From an uncultured Micrococcales bacterium (GTDB lineage: Bacteria > Actinomycetota > Actinomycetes > S36-B12 > GCA-2699445), in assembly GCA_903915555.1 (NCBI GenBank), contig CAIWTL010000252.1:1-7712 (forward strand): a DNA stretch of 7,712 nucleotides, read 5' to 3'. Below the pieces are notes generated by a model. It had not been told where the DNA came from and did not search any database. It saw only the letters and a list, made by a program, of their open reading frames with translations. Within the stretch, counting starts at the first letter, position 1. The number at the start of each line of letters is the position of its first letter. Shown here piece after piece: positions 1 through 6,021 of the stretch. A program made the translations under genes and the position numbers.

Positions 1-45
1 CCCAAGGAGAAGACCTTCAACGACAGCTGGCTGTCCAGCCACTGA
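1..45 (+). CDS. C-terminal end of an unidentified protein (partial)
   Basis: Reading frame 1 is open from the window edge and ends at TGA 43-45, giving the 14-residue tail PKEKTFNDSWLSSH. The clean GC-rich hairpin beginning 21 bases after the stop supports this being a real gene end. The tail is hydrophilic and too short to assign to a family, so the function is unknown. The next gene (CPBP protease) lies beyond the hairpin and is probably transcribed separately. Confidence 0.6.
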   Translation, partial: PKEKTFNDSWLSSH

Positions 46-66
46 CCGAACCCCACCCGGTCACGT

Positions 67-107
67 CCGCCCCCGGTCCCTGACCCACCCGTCGGGACCG
101 GGGGCGG
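67..107 (+). terminator. GC-rich hairpin, probable transcription terminator
   Basis: A perfect 14-bp inverted repeat pairs 67-80 (CCGCCCCCGGTCCC) with 94-107. With T81 bulged out, three more pairs form (GAC 82-84 with GTC 91-93), leaving a six-base loop. There is no T tract after the stem, which is common for terminators proposed in actinobacteria. It lies just after the stop at 45 and before the CPBP gene, so the likely role is to end the upstream transcript. Confidence 0.7.
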
Positions 108-144
108 TGTCACGTCCCGGTCGCCGGTGCGCCACAGTCGTGGC

Positions 145-918
145 ATGGCCCCGCAGAACCCCACGCCCGCCCTGAGCCGCCGGGACTACGGCGCCGAGGT
201 CGTGATCGTGCTGTGGGTGTCGCTCGGAGCCTCGGCGGTGCGGGCATTCCTGAGCATCGTCGACCGGCTCACCAGTGGCGTCCCTCTCGCCGAGCAGCAG
301 ACCACGATCGTCCAGCCGGTGACCCCCGACCGGCCATGGCTGGACGTCGCCTACCAGATCTCGTTCGTCGTCCTGCCCCTCGGAGTCGTCGCGCTGGTCG
401 GTTACCTGCTGCAGCGCTCAGGTGAGTCCTTCCGGACGCTGGGCTTCGACCTCACCCAACCGGGCCGAGACCTCGCCCGGGGCGCCGTCCTGGCGGTGGT
501 GGTGGGTGGCAGCGGGCTCGTCTTCTACCTCATCGCGTTCCGGGCCGGCATCAGTGTCCAGATCGCGGCCGCGCAGGTGTCGGGGGCATGGTGGGACTGG
601 CCGTTGCTTCTCGCGCAGGCGGCCATGAACTCGGTGCTGGAAGAGGTGGTGGTCCTCGGGTTCGTCGTCACCCGCCTCGAGCAGGCAGGGGTGGCGGGAC
701 GGTGGGCCGTGGTCATCTCGGCGGTCGTCCGGGGCGCCTACCACCTGTACCAGGGGTTGGGCGGCTTCATCGGCAACCTGATCATGGGGCTGTTGTTCGG
801 TTGGCTGTTCCTACGGTGGCGCAGGGTCGGACCGATGGTGGTAGCGCACTTCCTGATAGACGCGGTCGCCTTCGTCGGCTACGCGGCGCTGTCGGGCCGC
901 GTGGACTGGCTGCCCTGA
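145..918 (+). CDS. CPBP-family intramembrane metalloprotease (CAAX protease/Abi-like)
   Basis: The 257-residue protein has several hydrophobic segments, about residues 18-36, 69-90, 111-134, 150-167, 186-197 and 207-222 counted from ATG 145. It is a multi-pass membrane protein. Motifs of the CPBP (ABI/Rce1-like) family are present in order: the Glu pair E166-E167 (LEEVVVLGF), a histidine at 200 (GAYHLYQG), and HFLID at 235-239. Family members are membrane-embedded proteases or maturation and immunity proteins; the substrate here is unknown. The usual Arg of EExxxR is absent, so activity is less certain. An in-frame GTG at 127 would add six residues. Neither start has a clear Shine-Dalgarno. 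I prefer ATG 145 because a weak -10-like CACAGT (133-138) sits seven bases upstream, as for a leaderless message. The gene converges with ppa and is separated from it by four bases. Confidence 0.8.
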   Translation: MAPQNPTPALSRRDYGAEVVIVLWVSLGASAVRAFLSIVDRLTSGVPLAEQQTTIVQPVTPDRPWLDVAYQISFVVLPLGVVALVGYLLQRSGESFRTLGFDLTQPGRDLARGAVLAVVVGGSGLVFYLIAFRAGISVQIAAAQVSGAWWDWPLLLAQAAMNSVLEEVVVLGFVVTRLEQAGVAGRWAVVISAVVRGAYHLYQGLGGFIGNLIMGLLFGWLFLRWRRVGPMVVAHFLIDAVAFVGYAALSGRVDWLP

Positions 919-926
919 CGCGTCAG
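915..926. repeat. 12-bp perfect palindrome spanning two convergent stop codons
   Basis: CTGACGCGTCAG is a perfect palindrome. It contains the TGA of the CPBP gene (916-918) and, on the other strand, the TGA of ppa (923-925), with only CGCG between them. It is too compact to form a normal terminator hairpin, so I record it as a symmetry of the gene junction rather than a proven regulatory site. Confidence 0.5.
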
Positions 927-1465
927 TCGGCTGCCGCGGCTGCTTCCTCGACCGCTTCCACCGCGTCGAGGCCCTCGTCGACCCGGTAGCGGGCGTACGA
1001 GTCCACGATCTCCTCCTCGGCGTCCTTGCGGCCGGTCCAGGTCGCGCCTTCGACCGACTTGCCGGGTTCGAGGTCCTTGTAGACCGTGAAGAAGTGTTCG
1101 ATCTCGAGTCGGTCGAACTCGGACACGTGGAAGATGTCCCGCAGGTGCTCCATGCGGGGGTCGTTGGACGGAACGCACAGGACCTTGTCGTCGCCCCCGG
1201 CCTCGTCGGTCATGCGGTACATCCCGAGTGCCCGGCACCGGATGACGCACCCCGGGAACGTGGGCTCCTGGAGGATGACGAGAGCGTCCAACGGGTCGCC
1301 GTCGAGGCCCAGCGTGTCATCGATGAAGCCGTAGTCGTGCGGGTACCGTGTCGAGGTGAACAGGAGACGGTCCAGCCGGATCCGGCCCGACTCGTGGTCC
1401 ACCTCATACTTGTTCCTGCTACCGGCAGGGATCTCGATGGTCACATCGAAGGTCATGGGTTCCAC
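923..1465 (-). CDS. ppa: Family I inorganic pyrophosphatase
   Basis: This soluble cytosolic enzyme hydrolyses pyrophosphate to two phosphates and so drives nucleic acid, protein and coenzyme synthesis. The family I signature DGDPLD is present. Numbered from the internal ATG at 1456 (MTFDVTIEIP), the expected active-site set is complete: E8, K16, E18, R30, Y38, Y42, D52, D54, D57, D84, D89, K91, Y126 and K127. The start is ambiguous. GTG 1465 has AGGAG seven bases upstream and gives 180 residues; ATG 1456 matches the usual mycobacterial start (177 residues) but has no good ribosome site. I use GTG 1465. Compared with the M. tuberculosis enzyme as I remember it (162 residues), His21 is kept, His86 is Ala, and the C-terminus has an Ala/Glu-rich extension. 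It is divergent from dacB. Confidence 0.96.
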   Translation of the reverse strand: MEPMTFDVTIEIPAGSRNKYEVDHESGRIRLDRLLFTSTRYPHDYGFIDDTLGLDGDPLDALVILQEPTFPGCVIRCRALGMYRMTDEAGGDDKVLCVPSNDPRMEHLRDIFHVSEFDRLEIEHFFTVYKDLEPGKSVEGATWTGRKDAEEEIVDSYARYRVDEGLDAVEAVEEAAAAAD

Positions 1466-1575
1466 GGGGACACTCCTGTTCCGGGGCCGATCTGCTCTGG
1501 GAGTCATCTTGGTGGGTGAGGGACACGCGTTGCCAGCGGAACCGCGGAATCGCTCGGGTTCCCCGGAGGTCAGCC
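1466..1575. promoter_or_regulatory. Divergent ppa/dacB intergenic region
   Basis: These 110 bases separate the two divergent starts and must carry at least part of both 5' leaders. No TA dinucleotide occurs from 1422 to 1580, so no canonical TANNNT -10 element exists here on either strand. A six-base inverted repeat, GGAACC at 1538-1543 with GGTTCC at 1557-1562, lies just before the dacB ribosome site, with no known binding protein. The dacB site GGAGG is at 1565-1569, six bases before ATG 1576. Promoters may be non-canonical or lie inside the neighbouring coding sequence. Confidence 0.5.
1473..1477 (-). promoter_or_regulatory. Ribosome binding site of ppa, deciding the GTG start
   Basis: On the minus strand AGGAG lies seven bases before GTG 1465 and sixteen bases before ATG 1456. 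The spacing favours initiation at GTG, adding Met-Glu-Pro before the MTFDV that starts most homologues. Confidence 0.6.
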
Positions 1576-2946
1576 ATGCGTAGGGGTCTCGTCGCGGCGC
1601 TCCCGCCTGCTCTGCTCGCCGCCGTCCTGGCGGCCACCGCGGCCCCCTCGACCCTGGCCGGGGCCGCCGATGACACCGACGCCCGGCCCGTCCTCGAGCC
1701 CGTGCGGTCCGACACCGGGCCCGAGCAGGACCCCGGGCAGGTCGCCGCCCGCCTGGCACCGCTGACCGGTGACACGAAGAAACTCGGGAAGAGCGCTGCC
1801 ACGGTCGTCATCGACGCGGAGAGCGGGCGCACGTTGTACGACGACGAGGGGTCGACCGCGCTCATCCCCGCGTCCACGAACAAGATCCCGACCTCGGCGG
1901 CCGTCCTGGCGTCGACGGATCCCGACCGCCGTCTGACCACCCGAGTGACGCTGTCGGGCAGCGAGATCACGCTCGTCGGTGGCGGGGATCCCCTGCTGAC
2001 CTCCCGCCGAACCGTCCGGGAGCCGGGTTACCCCACCTACCCCCAGCCGACCTCCCTGCGGCACCTCGCCGCCCAGACCGCCGCCCGGCTGCGGGGGATG
2101 TCGCTGGACCGGGTCCGGGTCACGGTGGACGACTCCTTCTTCGACGGTCCGGCGTGGAACCCCTCCTGGCCGGAGTACTACCGAACCGAGGGGATCGTCG
2201 CGCCCGTGTCGGCGCTCATCGTCGACGACGGTCGGGAAGGGGGCGGCGAGTGGGCGCCGATCAGCACCGACCCCGCCCTCTCGGCGGGCCGCGTGTTCGC
2301 CGACCTGCTGAAGAAGAAGGGCATCGGGACCAAGGGAGCGATCACCCGGGGGCGCCCCGCGGAGAACGCGGAGGAACTGGCCGCCGTCGAGTCCGCCCCG
2401 ATCTACGAACTCGTCCAGCAGACCCTGACCACGTCGGACAATCAGACCGCGGAGAACCTCTTCCGGCTTGCCGGCAGGTTCGCCGGCTTCGGAGGATCCT
2501 TCGATGGCGGATCCCGCGCGGTGCAGAAGGCCCTCGAGAGCCTCGGCGTCAGTACTGTCCTGTGCTCCTTCGTCGACGGAAGTGGACTGTCCCGCGACAA
2601 CGCGCTGACCGCGAACCTGCTCACCGACGTCCTGCGACGGTCGGTCCGCTCCCAGGACGGTCTGTGGCCGATCGCGAGTGGGCTCGCGGTCGCAGGCGTC
2701 AACGGGACGTTGCGCAATCGGTTCGTGTCGACCGAGACCAACTCCGCCGCCGGCTGGTTGCGGGGCAAGACGGGCACCCTCAACTACGTCAGTTCTCTGG
2801 CGGGATTCGTCCAGTCCCGTTCGGGGCGCCTGCTGGTCTTCGCGTCCCTCGCCAACGAGGCCAAGTCCTCGTACGAGGCGGGGTTGCACATCGACCGCAT
2901 CGCGGCCGCGGCCGCGGACTGCGGCTGCCCGGGCGACTCGCGATGA
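1576..2946 (+). CDS. dacB: D-alanyl-D-alanine carboxypeptidase/endopeptidase (PBP4 type, peptidase S13)
   Basis: This 456-residue serine peptidase is exported and trims the terminal D-Ala of peptidoglycan stem peptides or cleaves D,D cross-links. An N-terminal signal peptide is visible (basic MRR, hydrophobic residues about 5-24, then Ala-rich with probable cleavage near residue 30). The three penicillin-binding motifs are in order: S100-T-N-K103 carrying the nucleophile, S287-D-N289, and K398-T-G400. The DGSGLSR segment (about 334-340) is typical of the S13/PBP4 family. The long insert between the first two motifs fits this class. ATG 1576 is chosen because it has GGAGG six bases upstream and directly begins the signal peptide; an upstream in-frame GTG (1516) would put a basic stretch before it. 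It is divergent from ppa and followed 30 bases later by the DUF2342 gene. Confidence 0.95.
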   Translation: MRRGLVAALPPALLAAVLAATAAPSTLAGAADDTDARPVLEPVRSDTGPEQDPGQVAARLAPLTGDTKKLGKSAATVVIDAESGRTLYDDEGSTALIPASTNKIPTSAAVLASTDPDRRLTTRVTLSGSEITLVGGGDPLLTSRRTVREPGYPTYPQPTSLRHLAAQTAARLRGMSLDRVRVTVDDSFFDGPAWNPSWPEYYRTEGIVAPVSALIVDDGREGGGEWAPISTDPALSAGRVFADLLKKKGIGTKGAITRGRPAENAEELAAVESAPIYELVQQTLTTSDNQTAENLFRLAGRFAGFGGSFDGGSRAVQKALESLGVSTVLCSFVDGSGLSRDNALTANLLTDVLRRSVRSQDGLWPIASGLAVAGVNGTLRNRFVSTETNSAAGWLRGKTGTLNYVSSLAGFVQSRSGRLLVFASLANEAKSSYEAGLHIDRIAAAAADCGCPGDSR

Positions 2947-2969
2947 CCCGACCGGCAGCCGCGTAGTCT
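2943..2969 (+). promoter_or_regulatory. Probable promoter of a leaderless DUF2342-tilS-hpt message
   Basis: TAGTCT at 2964-2969 fits the actinobacterial -10 pattern TANNNT and ends seven bases before the ATG at 2977. Transcription would therefore begin at or very near the start codon. ATGACC at 2943-2948, which overlaps the dacB stop, is a partial -35 match (four of six to TTGACA) with a 15-base spacer. No Shine-Dalgarno precedes the ATG (CGACCCC), as expected for leaderless translation. Confidence 0.55.
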
Positions 2970-2976
2970 CGACCCC

Positions 2977-4020
2977 ATGTCAGCCGTCGACTGGGAGCTC
3001 GCGAGTTCGTTGGGTCGGCGGTTCGTCAAGCCGGGTCCCGAGGTGTCCTCGGTCGAGGCGCAGGAGGTCGTCGCCGACCTCAACCGCTCGGCGGCCGCCG
3101 CGGTGGAGCCCGTGCGCCGCACCACCGGCCTCGTCGCCGATCAGGCCGACCACCGCACGATCGTCGTGGACCGGGCCGCGTGGATCGACTCGAACGTCAC
3201 CGGGATGAGACTGATCACGGCTGCCCTCGAGCGTCACCTCGACGATCGCCGCGACCCCCATTCCGCCATGGCCCTGGCCGGGAGCAAGGCCACCGCGGTC
3301 CAGGTCGGCACGATGCTGTCGTGGGTCGCCACCAAGGTGTTGGGTCAGTTCGAGGCGGTCACACCACCCGGCGAGCCCGGCCGGCTGCTGCTCGTGGCTC
3401 CCAACATCGTCGCCACCGAACGGCGGCTGGAGATCCCGTCGGCGGACTTCCGGATGTGGGTGTGTCTGCACGAGGAGACCCACCGGGTCCAGTTCGGGGC
3501 GGTGCCGTGGCTGGAGGGCTACTTCACCGCGGAGATCGACACATTCCTCGCGGGGGTGGACCTGGGCACGGCGGAGACGCTGCGCCGGGCCGGAGCCGTG
3601 GCCGCAGCTGTCTTCCACGTCCTGCGGGGGGCGTCCGGGGCGAGCATCCTCGACGCTGCGCAGAGTGAACAGCAGCGGGAGGTCTTCGCCCGCCTCACCG
3701 CGTTCATGTCACTTCTCGAGGGCCACGCGGACTATGTCATGGATGCCGTCGGTCCCGAGGTCGTGCCGACTCTGGACCTGATCCGGGAGAGGTTCGACGC
3801 CCAGCGCAACGAGCCCGGCGCCATGGACGGCCTGCTTCGCCGGCTCATGGGAATGGACGCCAAGTTGAAGCAGTACAGCGACGGTCGGCGGTTCGTCGCC
3901 GGCGTGGTGGATGAGGTGGGGATGGCGGGCTTCAACCGCGTATGGGAGTCCCCGGCGCATCTGCCGACCGTGGCCGAGATCGGTACGCCCGGCGCCTGGG
4001 TCCGCCGCGTGGTCGGCTGA
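2977..4020 (+). CDS. Zinc-dependent metalloprotease-like protein, DUF2342 family (zincin fold)
   Basis: The 347-residue protein is a member of the actinobacterial DUF2342 family, often labelled 'coenzyme F420 biosynthesis associated' or 'putative hydrolase'; the substrate is not known. The zincin helix is seen as H165-E-E-T-H169 within WVCLHEETHRVQFGAVPWLEGY. A second conserved element, LLEGHADYVMD (E248-G-H250), is the likely source of the third zinc ligand. No signal peptide or clear membrane segment is visible, so it is probably cytoplasmic. The ATG at 2977 lacks a ribosome site but follows a good -10 hexamer. It sits between dacB and tilS, with nine bases to tilS, in the order conserved in Mycobacteriales. 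Genome context gives no firm link to F420, so I do not assign a pathway. Confidence 0.92.
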   Translation: MSAVDWELASSLGRRFVKPGPEVSSVEAQEVVADLNRSAAAAVEPVRRTTGLVADQADHRTIVVDRAAWIDSNVTGMRLITAALERHLDDRRDPHSAMALAGSKATAVQVGTMLSWVATKVLGQFEAVTPPGEPGRLLLVAPNIVATERRLEIPSADFRMWVCLHEETHRVQFGAVPWLEGYFTAEIDTFLAGVDLGTAETLRRAGAVAAAVFHVLRGASGASILDAAQSEQQREVFARLTAFMSLLEGHADYVMDAVGPEVVPTLDLIRERFDAQRNEPGAMDGLLRRLMGMDAKLKQYSDGRRFVAGVVDEVGMAGFNRVWESPAHLPTVAEIGTPGAWVRRVVG

Positions 4021-4029
4021 CGGGGCGCC

Positions 4030-5052
4030 GTGGACCGGATCTCCCCATCGCTGCACCGGGTCCGGTCGCGGGTCGAGGCTTGTCTGCGCGAGTTCCCCGC
4101 GATCGACGGCAGCTCGGGACTTCTCGTGGCCTGCTCCGGCGGCCCGGACTCGCTGGCCCTGGCGGCAGCCGCCGCACACCTCGACCGACCGGTCGGCGCT
4201 GTCGTGGTCGATCACGGGCTGCAGCCCGGCTCGGCGGAGGTGGCCCGCGTAGCGGCGGGGCAATGCGAGGCCCTCGGACTGTCCCCGGTCATGGTCGTGG
4301 CCGTGGATGCCACGAACCGGGGGGAGGGTCCCGAGGCCGCGGCGCGCAACGCCCGATACGGGGCGCTCTCCGCGGCGGCCCGGGACTCGGGTGCGCTCGT
4401 GCTGCTCGGTCACACCCTCGACGATCAGGCCGAGACCGTGCTGTTGGCGATTGCGCGTGGCAGCGGCACCCGAAGCCTCGCCGGCATGCCGGCGAGCCGG
4501 GGTGTCTTCCGCAGACCCATGCTGGGGCTCACCCGCGCGGAGGTCCGTTCCGCGCTCGACGGTCTCGACATCGTCGTCTGGGAGGACCCGCACAACAGCG
4601 ACCCGGCCTACCGGCGCAGCCGGATCCGCAACGAGGTGTTGCCGGTACTCGACGACGTCATGGGCCCGGGTGTGCGCCAGGCCCTGGCGCGGACTGCGAG
4701 CCTCACCCGCGCCGACGCGGACGCCCTCGACGGCTGGGCCGCGCGCGTCACAGCCGAGCTGGGGGGCAGCGAGTCAGTGGGCTCCGGCTGGTCGGTCGGC
4801 GCCCTGGGAGGGTTGCCCACGGCCGTGCGCCGCCGGGTGCTCCGGGGAGGTGCCCTGTCTGCCGGTTGTCCCGCCGGCGCGCTGGCCGCTTCGCACATCC
4901 TGGAGGTGGACCGGCTGATCACCGAATGGCACGGTCAGGGGCCACTCCACCTGCCTGGCGGCGTCACGGCGGCGCGGCGGTATGGCAGGCTCTTCCTGAC
5001 CGGTCCCACGACGGCACCGGACCCGGTGAACGGAGCGCGTGATGGAGCCTGA
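4030..5052 (+). CDS. tilS: tRNA(Ile)-lysidine synthetase
   Basis: TilS uses ATP and lysine to convert C34 of tRNA-Ile(CAU) to lysidine, so that the tRNA reads AUA rather than AUG. The protein has 340 residues. The PP-loop SGGPDS is at 36-41, DHG at 61-63, the GHTLDDQAET motif at 127-136, RRPML at 161-165, and the conserved DPHNSDPAYRRSRIRNEVLP at 186-205. Length is near that of other actinobacterial TilS and shorter than the E. coli (about 430) or Bacillus (about 470) forms, which carry larger C-terminal domains. The start is GTG with a weak GGGG five bases upstream, nine bases after the DUF2342 stop. Its 3' end overlaps hpt, so the two are probably co-translated. Confidence 0.96.
   Translation: MDRISPSLHRVRSRVEACLREFPAIDGSSGLLVACSGGPDSLALAAAAAHLDRPVGAVVVDHGLQPGSAEVARVAAGQCEALGLSPVMVVAVDATNRGEGPEAAARNARYGALSAAARDSGALVLLGHTLDDQAETVLLAIARGSGTRSLAGMPASRGVFRRPMLGLTRAEVRSALDGLDIVVWEDPHNSDPAYRRSRIRNEVLPVLDDVMGPGVRQALARTASLTRADADALDGWAARVTAELGGSESVGSGWSVGALGGLPTAVRRRVLRGGALSAGCPAGALAASHILEVDRLITEWHGQGPLHLPGGVTAARRYGRLFLTGPTTAPDPVNGARDGA
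5032..5035 (+). promoter_or_regulatory. Ribosome binding site of hpt inside tilS
   Basis: GGAG lies inside the last codons of tilS. It is six bases from ATG 5042 and only three from the adjacent in-frame GTG 5039, so it favours the ATG. Its position within tilS makes initiation of hpt likely to depend on ribosomes translating tilS. Confidence 0.55.
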
Positions 5053-5590
5053 GGACATCGGCGACGAGTTGGCCGAGGTGCTGATCGGCGAATCCCAACT
5101 GCGTGACCGCGTCCGGCAACTGGCCGCCGCGATCGACGCCGACTATGACGAACCGCCCTTGTTCGTGGTGGTCCTCAAGGGTGCCGTCATGTTCCTCGCA
5201 GACCTCGCCCGAGACGTCCCGCAGTCCGTCGAGATGGACTTCATGGCGGTGTCGTCGTACGGGTACGGCACCCAGTCCTCCGGTGTGGTCCGGATCCTCA
5301 AGGACCTCGATCTCGACATCCGTGGGCGCCACGTGCTGCTCGTCGAGGACATCATCGACTCGGGCCTCACCCTGTCGTGGCTGCTCCGGAACCTCTCCGC
5401 ACGGGGGCCAGCCAGCCTCGAGGTCTGCGCCCTGCTGCGCAAGCGCGACGCGCTCCAGGTGGACGTGGACATCAGGTATGTGGGGTTCGACATCCCCAAC
5501 GCCTTCGTGGTCGGGTACGGCCTCGACCACGCCGAGAAGTACCGGAACCTGCGCTGCATCGCCACGCTCGCGCCGGAGCGCCTCACCTGA
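5042..5590 (+). CDS. hpt: Hypoxanthine (guanine) phosphoribosyltransferase
   Basis: This cytosolic purine-salvage enzyme joins hypoxanthine or guanine to PRPP, giving IMP or GMP and pyrophosphate. The 182-residue protein has the LKG loop (K46-G47) used in pyrophosphate binding. The PRPP-binding motif VLLVEDIIDSGLT is at 98-110, with E102-D103 and the presumed catalytic base D106, and the C-terminal purine-site segment is RYVGFDIPNAFVVGYGLD. The length is normal for bacterial Hpt. ATG 5042 is preferred to the directly preceding GTG 5039 because of the GGAG spacing. The gene overlaps the end of tilS by 11 bases. The pyrophosphate it makes is a substrate for the nearby ppa product. The ftsH gene that follows hpt in many relatives is not found next to it here. 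Confidence 0.96.
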   Translation: MEPEDIGDELAEVLIGESQLRDRVRQLAAAIDADYDEPPLFVVVLKGAVMFLADLARDVPQSVEMDFMAVSSYGYGTQSSGVVRILKDLDLDIRGRHVLLVEDIIDSGLTLSWLLRNLSARGPASLEVCALLRKRDALQVDVDIRYVGFDIPNAFVVGYGLDHAEKYRNLRCIATLAPERLT

Positions 5591-5619
5591 GGTCGGTGCC
5601 CACCGTGCCCAGGTTCAGG
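5586..5619. terminator. Weak inverted repeat between convergent hpt and small membrane gene
   Basis: CCTGA (5586-5590) pairs with TCAGG (5615-5619), and each arm contains the stop codon of one of the two converging genes. Inside it, CGGT-GCCC-ACCG (5594-5605) can form a short four-base stem. The stems are short and not followed by T tracts, so a bidirectional terminator is possible but only weakly supported. Confidence 0.25.
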
Positions 5620-5830
5620 GGGCCCGGGTGGTCCCCAGGTCGGTGTTGGTCCCCATCGGTGGCCCGAGGGTCGCGTCGCTGTAGTGCACCGCTGTCGGCG
5701 AGGTGAGCGCCCACAGTCCGATGATCAGCCCGACGATGATCGTCAACAGGACGATCTTGTAGGCGACCGAAGCCGCCACGGCGTCCCTGGGAGGTGTCTG
5801 CCACTCTCCGTCCGTCTCCCACACACTCAT
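5615..5830 (-). CDS. Small single-pass membrane protein, function unknown
   Basis: The 71-residue frame starts MSVWETDGEW and contains one strongly hydrophobic stretch at about residues 22-44 (VAYKIVLLTIIVGLIIGLWALTS). A charged, Trp-containing N-terminus precedes it, and a polar Gly/Pro/Thr-rich tail (about 45-71) follows. I recognise no family. ATG 5830 is chosen because GGTGG lies five bases upstream; an in-frame GTG at 5848 would add six residues. The clean transmembrane segment and its fit between hpt and the redox operon suggest a real gene. It lies 3' of the ferredoxin gene on the same strand but 270 bases away, with a possible hairpin between, so it is probably not part of that operon. 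Orientation in the membrane is uncertain. Confidence 0.6.
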   Translation of the reverse strand: MSVWETDGEWQTPPRDAVAASVAYKIVLLTIIVGLIIGLWALTSPTAVHYSDATLGPPMGTNTDLGTTRAP

Positions 5831-5864
5831 CAAACCCACCGTCCTCACGCCGGCTCGGTCCCCA

Positions 5865-5913
5865 AGCCTGATCCACCGATCCCACGGTCTGCGGTGGACG
5901 TTGGACCCAGGCT
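5865..5913. repeat. Nested inverted repeat, possible terminator or structured leader
   Basis: The inner arms TCCACCG (5872-5878) and CGGTGGA (5892-5898) make a 7-bp stem with a 13-base loop. The outer arms AGCCTG (5865-5870) and CAGGCT (5908-5913) add a 6-bp stem across an unequal internal loop (one base against nine). It lies about 190 bases beyond the ferredoxin stop and 35 bases upstream of the small membrane gene start on the minus strand. It could end the redox transcript or structure the leader of the small gene. No poly-T follows. Confidence 0.35.
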
Positions 5914-6021
5914 CGGCTTGAGTCTTCTCCCTCCGAACCCCCGGTTTCGCGGTGGGGAGCAGGTGAACGGCGGGTTGCGCGGAACTTCACTCCAGTGGCG
6001 CAATTCGCTCCGCCCCCGCAC

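Noticed and set aside
1466..1759. N-terminal extension of ppa to an upstream start at 1759
   Set aside because: The extra residues are an Arg/Pro-rich run antisense to dacB; the conserved pyrophosphatase begins at MTFDV, and AGGAG is well placed for GTG 1465.
2277..2320. Rho-independent terminator or regulatory structure inside dacB
   Set aside because: Short GC-rich complementary stretches occur throughout this coding sequence and none stands out from background.
1570..2889. Long minus-strand open frame (439 codons) opposite dacB
   Set aside because: It is the mirror of a well-supported gene with intact penicillin-binding motifs; the translation is rich in Gly, Arg and Pro, matches no family, and is typical of antisense frames in GC-rich DNA.
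3709..4593. 294-codon minus-strand frame across the DUF2342/tilS junction
   Set aside because: It lies antisense to two recognised genes, with low-complexity composition and no ribosome site or motif.
3942..5042. 366-codon plus-strand frame overlapping tilS
   Set aside because: The Arg/Gly/Pro-rich translation has no motifs; tilS in the other frame has every family motif.
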